Shown here one piece after another: positions 10,301 through 22,700 of a stretch of 64,000 nucleotides of DNA (position 1 is the stretch's first letter; every line of letters starts with the position of its first letter). A program made the position numbers and the translations under genes. The stretch spans positions 22,987,896 to 23,051,895 of the forward strand of contig NC_079366.1 in the NCBI RefSeq assembly GCF_021018895.1, in the 5' to 3' direction. The notes beneath the pieces are model-generated. The model worked only from the letters and a program-made list of their open reading frames with translations, was not told the origin of the DNA and did not search any database. The DNA is from Seriola aureovittata (Eukaryota; Chordata; Actinopteri; Carangiformes; Carangidae).

Positions 10301-13300
10301 AATTGGGTTTATTTAGCAACAACTAAGCTTAAGCTGCAACCAATGATTATTTCCTTTACTGATCAATCTGCCCATCATTTTCCAGATATTTGGCTTTTTT
10401 GATCGAAAAATGACTTAAATCATTAATCCATACTCAAAACAGTTGAACACCTAATTGACGCAGCTCTAAAGTTATTGCCTAAATTTGCATCATATCAAAA
10501 GCAGTGTGGTGCCAAAAGTCACTACAGAAGTGTTGGTTTCTTTACATAGATTTACTGATGGTTACTGGTGAGATTGCTCCATACCTTTTCTCATGTAGGT
10601 GCATGCAGCGCACTGTTGAGGTATGCCCATAGAGGGTGTGGATACATTCTCCTGTCTCTGCGTTCCAGACCTTGAGTGTGCGATCAGTGGAGCCGCTGAT
10701 GATAATGTTGTCTCGCATCTGGGATGACCACACGCCCCCTGTGTGGCCCACCAATGTCCGCAGACACTGAAAAGACCAAAGAAGAAGATTCTTGGTTAGT
10801 AAATTCCTCACTCCTATTGTAGACTTTTGATGTTACAAAAGTGAGTTTCAAAGACTTTTCATTCACATGTATTATAAATTAGTTTCATAAAATCGCATTC
10901 GAGATTCTTTTTTTTTTTTCCTTTGTATGACCTCAGATTGCCTTCAGGGAAAAAAAGACAAGTAAAATGAAATTGTGTGACCTTTTATGGGAGGGAAGAG
11001 CGCCATCATTTCTACCTGCTGCTGCTGTACTGGGACAAAATCTCTGTCTGAGCTCTCTGCTGGCTTTTATAATTGCTTTTACTTATCAGCTGCAAAAGCG
11101 GCCGATTTATTCTCTTTGCAGAATGGGTTGACAACTGTCTTCAATAAAAAATGCTCCCATTCATTCCCATTAGGGATGGTAGATTAGCTATTGATTACAG
11201 CAGTTATGGAAATCTTTCTGATCAATTGAATTTGCGTCTCCACGGTTTGTCTCATTTGTCCCTCGATTTAATTATGCTAAATGCATTAAATTAAAATTCT
11301 TTGGGGAGAGGAGAGGAGCAAACTGTGGAGGTGGTCACTGGTGAGCGTTGTGGTTATGTCAGGTTCAGAGTGGAGCGTGTCTCTGAAGTGTACAACATGT
11401 GACCCCCTGACTGCAGCTGATAAGCCGCTGAGCAGTGAATGGTGGTGCAGGGCAAGAGGTTTTATTGCAGCGAGGGAAACGATGACGCTGAAGCCTGTCT
11501 CAACCGCCTCTGTCCCGTGTTAAAGAGAATCACTTCATTAACTGTGGGCCACTGTGGCATGACCTTACAATCAACCTCAATACAGTGTTAAAAGTCTCTT
11601 GCTTGTCACTGTGGCCCTTTTTCATAGGTTTGTTTCACCAGTGAAAAGAGAAAACCGCAGCTGTAACATCTGACTAAATTACATTTTATTACGTGGCATA
11701 AACACGTGGTATATTATCCAGATTATTTACAACTTTCTGACTGTCCAACATGTGTCTTAATCCAGATTTGTGACGAAGCTGAGCTACGGCTGTGTAAAAT
11801 TTAACTACAGCCTTGCAGTTTATTGTAATCGTACTCTTAAGTATGCAAGATTTTTCTCATGAATCGAAGCCAGTAGTTGAGGTTCCAAGAACAAGAATCA
11901 CAGTGTGTGATTAGAGCCTACTCAAACACTGCGTGGGAAGAGAGAATATCTGAAATGAAGGGCTTAGGCGTCTTTATCTGTCTGCAAAACAAACATAAAA
12001 TAAGCCCGTCCCTGAGAGAGAAAGAAGATTAGCATTTTTTTAATGAACCTGTGAAGGACCTTTTTTGAACATGAGGGTTTTCATACAATGCCTTACACTT
12101 GCATTATATTTTCCTCTTCATTTAAAGAAAAAAAAAAATCAGTGTGTGGATATCAAGCATAGCAGCCACAATTACCACTAAATACTCTAGATAGTGTAGT
12201 TTTCCCTCTGTATTGATAAATCCATCTGGCTTGACCTTAGCAGGAAATATCAAAAAGTAAGCCTCAAAGGGACTAAAGGTGCATTGAGTTATTGCTTTGC
12301 AAAGGACTACCTCAGGTCAAGCTGTCATTATTATACACTCAATCACATGATTAAAGGATTTCTGAGGCTACAATTGAATCTACATTAGGCATACTTACAT
12401 ACTTACTTACAGAAGTCTATTAAACACACCTTAAACGTAGATCCAATCAACACTTTCTACATATTAAACATCTAAACTGATGGTTTTACATAAGACGCTC
12501 AATACATTGGCCAAAATTTTGAAAGTACTGACAAATGCCGTTTTGCTTTCTGAACATTGAAATATGCAACAAACACCACGTTGTCCTGATATACAATAAA
12601 AATGATCTTGGCAGAGGAAAAATCTTTGCTGCTGCCACCTTCATTATTTACTTTGGTCAACTGAGCCACCACGATGCCTGATATCAAAGTGGGTTAACTT
12701 TACATGCTTTTCCCTGCAACTGTAACAACTAACCATGCTCCCAGCTTGTCTGACAGAGAAATGCTGGTAGAACAAGGGACAAGGTGGTGTGAGAGCTTTG
12801 TGAGGATGTCAACACGTTTGCCCTTTTCCATTCCTTGTGCTACTGATTTGATGACATGGGTACCAATTGACTCAAGATACTTACAGGATGTCACATCACA
12901 AATGTACAGATAACACTGTGCTTTCCTCCACAGAAAAATACAATATTATAAAAAAAGCAATTTCACTGCCCATGTTGTGCATAACTGCTAGATGGCCGTC
13001 AAGAATTTAATTTAACAATGTAAGTAGTGGTCTCCCCATGTCTAATCATCTTAATAATATTCCCATCGGGTTCACAGCTTAGAAAGCAATCCCTAATCTC
13101 AGCTATTTAAAAAGAGGTGAAGGTAAACTGGGTGTCCATGCAGCTAAAGCATCTGGCAGAGGACACCTCTCCCTGGATATGACAGCAGTCCACAGGTCTG
13201 CCATCTTAGATCAGCCTGACAGCTGAGGCTGCCGCTGACAGGCTCCACCAAGGACATGCGCTGATCTGTTAAGCACCAGACAGCCACCTTTGAAGCAAAG

Positions 13301-16300
13301 AGATGTGTGCTGCTGTTTGTGTTTGTGAATGGAAGATTGACATCTCTCACTGAAGCTGGAGGACAACGCAGAGACAAAGGTCCATCAGGTAAAGACAAAG
13401 CCTTTGAGCATCGTCTCAGCAAAGGCTACTTTGAGCTTTAATAATAACGAACTTTAATAAAAAATCTTCCAAACCGTAAATCTGAACCACAGATTCAAAC
13501 CTCAAAAGAGGTTCTTGTGTCACTTTAATTTCAAACTCTTGAGTTTGTTCAATCTCTGATGCAATATTTTCACCATAATCAAATCCCCATTGTCTTACCT
13601 GATCACTAAGCAACGGCCAACTTGTTTCAGAGGTAGGGAAGCATTTACATATAATGTGCTCATATAATAATTCCCTGATTGCCTCACAGCAAGAGTTCAA
13701 TTCGCTCTGTGTTTATATAACAAGATAAATCAAGGGCAAGACAAAAACTGGCTGCAGAGATGAAACTATAGCAAGTATGTGTCTTAGTGTTTATTGAAGG
13801 GCATCTGATGAATATTTGTTGAACATTTAAAAATGAAAGCCATGTTCATGCAAATAACCCCGTTGATATGATCTGCAATCTGTGCTAAAAATGCCCTGTG
13901 AGTCTGAAAAAAAACTATTCACAAACAAATCTTGGAAGAGAGAAAAAGGATATTGGACAGATTCATTAAACTATTGATAGAAACATCTGTTATGATCTTG
14001 TCAGCATCATATCTGATGCACTGTTTAGAGCTGGGGTGGGGATACTGTGAGTGGAAAATAACACGAGGACATTTTGATGCTGCACAGTGATGTAATATCA
14101 CTTGATTCACCCGACACTGTCTGGTTCACAGGGGAATCTTTTTGATCGCTCCAAATTGAACACAAAGTTTCGGAGGAAAATGGAGCACAAGTATCTGAGA
14201 GGAAGCGTTAACACTGCTCTACCTCTGGCAAAATTTGTCTACCGTGTGACCAATTTCTTTTTCCATCCTATCAATTTAAATCCTCTACCTACAGTGCAAG
14301 CTGCCAGAGCTGCATTTTAAATCTTTCCTCAGAAGAAAAGCACAGAGGTAGCCGCTGATCTCTGAGAGCATGAGGCAATTTAGCCTTGTAATCTATAATC
14401 GTCCACCAAACTCATTACCGATTTGCAGGGACTGCTTTTGTCTGATGAAAACAACCCAAAAATCAAACATAGGTGATTGAAAAGAGAAAAGAAAACCATG
14501 TCTTCAGTCTAATGGCATCAGACTTCAAAAGGAGAACGTTTACAGACTGAAAAAAAGAGTCCCTCATCTCTGTTGATCATTGTGTTTCTACCTTTTATTG
14601 ATCCAGTTCTGAGTAAAAACCGAAGTTCTGGTGTTAGCGGCTGAGCTGTGGAAGGCTCGTCTGCGCTTTTCTTGAGGTTAGAGGATTTACATGAGAGGAA
14701 AAAGGCAAACCAAGGTCAAACAAAACACTTCACTATACTGTTACAGGGGAGAGATTTTCCTACCATCTTGGCCATTTGCAATATGAAGGAGAAGGAGATA
14801 TGAAGGAGAAGAAGAGTGAATATTGGCATGTGAATTGGGAGCCACAAGAAGCATTCATCCATTCATCACAAACTGTGTAACATCTTGAGATCACTGATAG
14901 CCACTTTATAGGCCTGTATCTCATGGGGATGAACTGATGGTGAGGAAAATGTAGCAATCAAGTCCTCAAATAGGATGGCAACGACTGTAAAGGATGTTGA
15001 CAGCAGGGAGGAAAAACAAATGCAGGTGCTGGGAATCCCATTGTATTTTTACTTTACAGTTTTACTGGCATCGACAGCCACTTCACCCGAAATGGTCGAC
15101 TGGACTTAATTGGCCATTGCTCTCCAGCGAGGGATTCTCTCTCTGGTGTTGAGAGCTAAATAAGCAAAGAGATGAAATCCACAGAGGGGATGTATTCTGA
15201 ATGCAGCACCCAAACAGAAACAGATTTAGGCTCATCTCTTCCTCATGACTAATGTAAACAAACAATTCTGAGCCGGCTTTGCATTGTAGAAACCACGGAC
15301 ACAATGCACTGTGCGTCTGTCTGAATGCATGATGGTTTCACAAAAAAGCAGTAGAGCCTGCTGGTGACATGACTCATCACAGACTGCCACCACCAATGTG
15401 GAGCCACTGCAGCTGTAAGTCAACAACTTGTCGTCCAGATACAAGTATTTGGGTGAAGGAAGAACCAATTTGTGCTCCATGCCTATCGGGTGACCTTGGT
15501 GAAATCTGTTCAGATCAGCAAATGCTGTGACTGATATGCGTGTAATCACCAGCGGGCTGAATGCCAACTTTACTATCTGTTAGACGAGACTTTGCAAGAA
15601 TGAAAAGCAAGCTCTCGGGTCTATTGTGTCCAATAGAAAGAGAAACCTGCTGCAGTGTGATCATGCAGAATATCAGTTTCTCTAAGGGTTTTTTTTTTTT
15701 TTTTTTTTGAAGCAAGTTCACAGCCCAAGCTTATCTCATTTATTTGAGTAAAGGTGAAAGAAACGGTGGGAATGAGAAATATGCAATAACAGTGTTCAGA
15801 GGATTTTATTAAAAAGCTCTTTTGAAAATCCAACACAGAGGCATGAAAGTGTTGTGATTTACAACAATCTGTGAACCTCTCCCCAACACCACAGTGCAAC
15901 AACTGCCTTTCTGTTTAATACACAGCGTAAAGCTGCAGCACAAGCCCTGTGTGGCTGCACCGGCTTCAGCTTTGAATACTAACACTCCTTGCGGACATGT
16001 GCTGTGTAACAACTCTGCAAAATGGCTAAATGTAAGAGGAGAGGATAGACAGATAGATGGGAGTGCTGCCAGGATGTGTTTTTATGTGACAGAGCAAATA
16101 TCACTAACCATCAGGTAAGCGAAGACTCTACAGATAAACACAGTTAGGCGCTGGATAGGCAGCTGTTGTTTATGTGCTAAGTATGATGACAAAAAGTCTT
16201 TATAGCTAGTAAACAGTAATCCTTCACTTTTAAATCAACAAGTTGGAAAAATTCTGGAAAATTATTTCACATGAACGCGTGCCTATAGTCCATTAACGTC

Positions 16301-16690
16301 TGACACAGATGGAAAGAAAGCCATTAAGACCAAAGCACTAGACAGGAAATATAACAAGTAGTTAATTCTTACCTTTCCTGTGATAGCTGACCAGACTTTC
16401 AGCGTGTTGTCGTCAGAGCCGCTGACAATGCGGTTGCCACAGAACTGGAGGCAGGTGATCACATGGTCGTCATGACCTTTCAGCACCTTTGAGATGGCAC
16501 AGATAGAAAAGGAAATGCCATGAGAAAGACGGAGAAGAAGGGTGGAAATGGAATGACAAAGCAAAAGGCAAGAACCAATGATGACAATGACATGTCTCTG
16601 GTGCTTTACACATCAAAGTAAAGAGGCGATAAGAGGAGAATGTCATCAAGTGCTGTAGGTGTACACAGCTCTTTAAGCAGAGCAGTATGC

Positions 16691-16727
<37 letters not shown>

Positions 16728-19700
16728 TATCTGCTGGTTTATACTGGGTCATAGGACTGCTAGCTCAGCAAATGACAGAACACACTGCATATGCAAAGGA
16801 GTATGAAGAGCACAGTAACCAAATTTACATCAGTGGCGGACTGAAATGACCTGCGGCTGTTTATAAAGGAGCAAAGCCGTCCAAGGCCCATTTAGGATCA
16901 ACTCTGGCATGCTGGTCATGCTTTATGGGAAACCTCTGAGCAGGCAAAAGACAAATGGAGTCTTTAGATTAAAGGAGAATAAGATCATCCTGTGCTCCAG
17001 CTCAATTATCATTCAACATGAATACTGCAGAGCATGGAACTGGCTCATCACTAACTTTCCATCAGCTCCACACTTCAGACCCTTATTGAACTATCCTTCT
17101 GTGACTCAAAGTCTTTTGATATCAGATCTGTAAGATCAGCTGAGTTGAGGTGAACCTGTGGGGAATTCAAGTTTGAAGGAAAAGCTACCTTGGGTGATTT
17201 GAGGTCCCCTCTCCTCCAGTTAGTGTCTATTCTGTGCTGCCTGATGTAGGCACTCTTCCAGGGGCTGTGAGTGAAGCCGGGCTTGACGATTTTCCTCTTC
17301 TTGAGGGGCAGAGGCTCGTCGATGCCTGTTAGGAGAGAGACGGAGGCTGATTGGTCTAACAAGCTAGGTTTTTTTCCCAGTTAAAGTTTATTTTAAAACG
17401 GGTACAACCACAACGTTAAGCACAGAATTGGCCACATCAGTAGCTCCAGACTTCTCCCGCTGGGTGACTGCCTGTTGTCTGTCTGCATGTGTTGCAGAGA
17501 CATGAGACTCACCTTCTTCCCTGCATTTCTCCCTCCACAGCAGGTTGTCCTCTGCCAGGATGCGCCAGTAGCGACACGTCTGGGCTGCTTGGAGGAGGTC
17601 CTTCGGTTCCAGGAACGACAGCACATACAAAGCCAGCTGTTGAAAGACATGGCGAGGAATGTGAGAGGTGTAAATGGAAGAGAAGACACAAAGAGCACCC
17701 ATTACTTACTACAGCGGGTGTACAGAACAGTGCAAACACCTCATAGAAGAGCACTTTAAGTCTGAAGTAACGAAACCACAATAACAAGAAGAAAAAGCAA
17801 AGAAAAATAAAAATACTTGCAGAACAAACTATGAGCATGAATCTAACTGACAGGGGTACACATTTGTATTACCGTAGAACTGAATCAACATTTCTATGAA
17901 AGCCTAACAAAAAATATACAATAGGAGCTTCACAGAGCAGGTAATGATGCCAGCGATGCAGTTCGTTAAGCCAAAGCCAGCAAATAAAGACACAATACCT
18001 GGTATAATGAGCATAAATCTGGACCCCTGAGCAATGGGAAAAAAAGCATTATAGTCTGCTGCTTTTCCACAGCTTTTTCAGACACAGGTATATATTTGGA
18101 CAAAGCTCTCAACACACAATATCTGTTAAAGCTGTGCAGTGGATCAACCATTAGGTTGAGCGATTGCCCTGTGCCATCATAAAAAGAGAATGATGATATG
18201 GGTTCATTTTACACGACGAGTTGTAACCCATTGTGCAAATATTGTTTTTTCATTGTATTACAATAATCTGAGATGATACTGATCCGCAACACGCTGTGTA
18301 ACAAATTCAGAAGTGGTGTCATGAACATTTGGATTCACCCAAATGACTGTCTGGCAACTCCAATAACCAGGGGCTGGCTTTACAAAGATATTTTCGACTT
18401 TTCTGTGGAGTTAGGCCAATCTTCATTTTCCTCTGAAATTAGTCACATGTAGGGCTGCAACTAATGGTTATTTAAGTTATCAATTAATCTGATTATTTTC
18501 TTGATTTATCGGTCTATAAAATAATGATAAATGCCTATTATCATTTTGACATTTGGATATATCCCTTGTTTTTATTTGACAGCAACAATCAGTGACAATT
18601 TGACACTTGCTGACCAGTGGCACCAAATGACGAAGAACCAAAGCTCATTATTTGTCGTAGAGCGAGTAATGAGAAGGGAAAGAGTCTGCAGAGACCACAG
18701 CTTTGTCATTTGTTGTCATAGTTTGGTAAAATGTCCTGAGTCTTTGATGCTCCTGTTGACTGTGGGATTACTAGTATTTAAAACTGACCCGTGATCTAAA
18801 CATAATGTACCTTAATGAAACGTTCTCAAGCGCTTCCTTCCTCAAAGACTTGTAGATCGCTTCTTGTCTAATGTCTGACTTAATCGCACTTCAAAACCTC
18901 TTTGAAAATACTGAGCCTGAGGTCATTTTGAGAGCTAGTCCTTACTTGGCACTTGACACTCTCAGGGTTTTCACAGGGTCATTTTAACTACTTCCTGAAG
19001 GTCTTCAGGTGTTAGTGTTAGTTTTCAAATGATTTGGCCCAAACAAAACCCATCACAAACCCTGAAAAACTTCTGCCACCTAAAAAGCCTGTTTAAGCCA
19101 GTAGTCATTACTAGGGTTGAGGATATTTCAAAAGTTTTATGAATGGAACTCCAGTCAGTGATTGCTTTTTAAGCCCGACAAAACTTTCCGCAGATCCTCT
19201 TCATACACAATCAATTCCAGCTGTATCTATAGTGCGGCCACAAGCATTGTCCTGTTAAAATTACTTGACAGCGCCACCCAATATATTTCCAGCAGCTCTG
19301 ACAGAGAGCAGACATGGGATTATCAAAAGAAGTCAAAGGGAACAAGATATAAAAAAGGAGAAAGAGCAAAGGGAAAACAAATGAAAACAGAGGGCTCATG
19401 TCCTGCTGTGAACACGCATGTTGCCGTTTGTATATTTGGCTTTGGAACAAGTGGTGCGGACACCTTGAAATCTTGCATCCTATTGCTTCACTCTCGATGC
19501 TGCCCACACCCCCCTTCATCCTAAACACCTGCCAGACAGAGACAAGGTGTTGAGTATTTGATCAGCTCCGCAAGATACAGTGGATTGAGGCGGTTTTGTA
19601 AGAATCCCTTATGTGATCTTATCGTCATTGTGGCTCTTCTGTATTGTCAGTTATGATGCAGAGCAAAAACAAGACACCCACTACAGATGCAGTTAAGATG

Positions 19701-22700
19701 ATGTGAGGGAAGACTGCGACAGTATTAGGACCTGAGAGGTAGCCATGTTTCTCTATTATCAAGTATGTTCATTCAGAAATGATGTCCACCACCAAGGAAT
19801 CCCATGGGAGTTCAGGTCACAGGGAAGAGGCAGAGGAGGATAAGGGCTAGAAAGGAAGTTGCGAATTGATAACAGAGAAGGGGGATTCAGGTACTCACCT
19901 CTTTGGGCAGCAGGGAGATAAAGTCTCGCTGAAACTGCGGCTCAATCACCTGCATCATATGCTTGACTTGTGTGGGCTCACAGCTGTCAATCAACTCATC
20001 CAGTGCCAGCAGCTTCTCTGGGCCAGTCCAGCTCTGGAACGGAGGACAGAGGATGTTGTTATTAAAAAATTACATGCACTACATTACAGTAATTTAGCTG
20101 TTGCTTCTTTCTAATATGACTTAAAATAAGTGAGTTCAAACTCTATAGGAACAGAGGTAACTAAAAAACATGATCAGTGGCACAGGACGAGTGCTCAGGA
20201 CTTCTTTTTTTTTTTTTTTTTTTTTTTAAAAGCAGATCTATTGAAACCAGCAACTCAACACAATGCACAATAGATGAAGCACATGAATAGTCTCAACTCA
20301 GCTAATGATAGTCAACTCATAATGAAATCCAAGAATCCTGACCCTCCAGAAGTTAAGGTTTACTCTGACAGTAGTAAAATGGTATTAATAGTCGATGTGA
20401 AGGTACCTCTGGCAAATGTTTTGATTTATACTTATTTTCTTTTTTATGTCACTGCAGTCTGTACTCCTCTCTCTGCACTGTCCTCTCCAGTTCTCAAAAT
20501 AAATATCGCAAGCTGGCTATCACAGGTGGGAATGCACTAGTTGAACACTGTCAGCATATTAATTGCATGTCCACATCTGGAGTGCCACACCCAACCCAGC
20601 TGTAAACATACAGCGTAAACTGAAAACACAGCACTGGGGCGTTACAGGCTGATTGTCCCAGTTTACCGCCATCAAACTAGATGCCCAGGTGTGCTTATGT
20701 AAGGTGTTTTCTTTCCAAAGGCTGACACCTTGATTGGAGTATCTTGGAAACATCCAGCTTTGTGCAGTATGTTTCTAACTCTTTAATGTTCCCTACGTGC
20801 TCTCCACAGCAGCACAGAGTAGCTTGAGGCGCCAGCCTATTGCTAGTAGCCAACACATTAGTGGAAAATTTGTACATCAGGAACAAGACACTATCAACAG
20901 CGTTATTAGAGCTCCCTGGGGTTTTGTTTCTTCGGCTTCAACATTCAGTTGTTTTTAACGCTGGCGGCTGAATAGCGCTGTACTGTATGTTGGACCAAAC
21001 AGCCAGAGTTGTTTTCCTCTGCGGAGTGCTGAAACCTAACAATGATTACAGGCTAGGAGGCAGGATGGAAAATCTGGCACACGCAAACCACCTGTAATTT
21101 GGCAGCTAAAAGCTTTAGCCAGAGGTGCTAGTTGTGGAGGCAATCAAGGGGTTCAGAGACCTCCCCCCTTAACAGAGGGAGGACCACGCAACAGTTACTC
21201 ATGTGTTACAACATCTTCTCCCAAGGATTATTGGTGCTTTTGTTCAAACAGAATCCTCAAGACCAGTTTCACAAGTCTCAACCTGAGAGGGGATTTTTCA
21301 TTTAGACTGCTAGTAAACCCTCTATCCTCAAGTTTGTTATCTATTCATGAACATACTTCACCATATCTAATGTTCAATTTACAATTTACAGTTTGTTAGT
21401 TTTGTTATTTTAGATATTTTCCTCAAGTTCCTTATATGTTGAAGACCTTTCATTGATCCTTATGAGGTGTAAACATTGTAGAATATTTCTGATTATTTAT
21501 CTGAAATCAAACTTCTGTAGAGCTCAGTGTATTCCAGGAGTCTCCAGGACACACTCGAATGTTTAATTGTGGTTTGTTTATCATAAACCACATTTCTGTT
21601 CAACATGTCAGACCTACTTCTGCCTTAGTACCCGATTTCTTAAAACTTCCCGGAATTTCTTTCAACAATCCCCTGAGAACAGCTGTGAGACAAACCAGCA
21701 GTCAACATCTACGATCACAGTGCTGATACTTAGAACATGCAGGAAATTCAGGCTGGCTTGATCATGCACAAGTGTTACTCTTTTGATCAGCTAATCATTA
21801 TGATGATGGGCTGCTGATGAAATACTTCAGCTCAGACATTCAGGGAAACACTTTCAGTATCTGCTGAAAAAGTCATACTGAATTCTTCAGCCTTCAAGAA
21901 GACCAAAAAGGTGACTGAAGTATGACTGCCATGAGCTACAAAGACACTGAAGAGGCAATTATTTCATCTTTTATGCCATTCATAATACTGACTGGCTCTG
22001 CCTTGTGGTTTAGAGAAAGTTTAGTAGGGCAAATGAGTAATTTAAATTTATTTCAGGAGAAAGAAAGAAATAGCCCCACACACACCTCCATAAGATCACA
22101 ACTTTTTTACACTCTGGTTTTTGTACAGATTACAGAAATGAGATATAACAGGATAATGAGTAACCTTTAGAGGTGCTGGTAAGTAGATTTTGTTTGTCTT
22201 TGTTTGTATGCTAAGCGGCTGCTGGTTGTGAATTCATATTTAATAGAGCGACACAAGAGTGGTGTCAATCTTCTCATCCAAGTCGTGGCACAAAGGCAAG
22301 TAAGTGTATTATTTCCCAAAATCTCAAACTAATCCTTTAATGTAAAATGTGACTTTGCCATGACAGTGTGTCCTTGTTTTTATCCTGCGAAATCCCAAAA
22401 TACAACCAGTTTTTATGAAAAAAAAAAACATTCGTTGTAGCTGCTGCACGCCGCTTTGTACTCGTGTTTCCATCTATAATGGCAGCTACAGGCTAGGACT
22501 GGACTGGGGAATGTACAGAATGTAAGTTTGAGGTGCCTGTAGCCTTAATCAGTAGACAGTGGTAGGTCAGGCCTGAGGATTAATATGTTTAAAATAAACA
22601 TTAGTGTCCCAGGTTGGCTCAGCCATTCGAAGATGATGAGTTTACAGCTCTCTTAGGTAATAAAATCCATGGCAACCTATTATATAGGAAATAAGACAGA

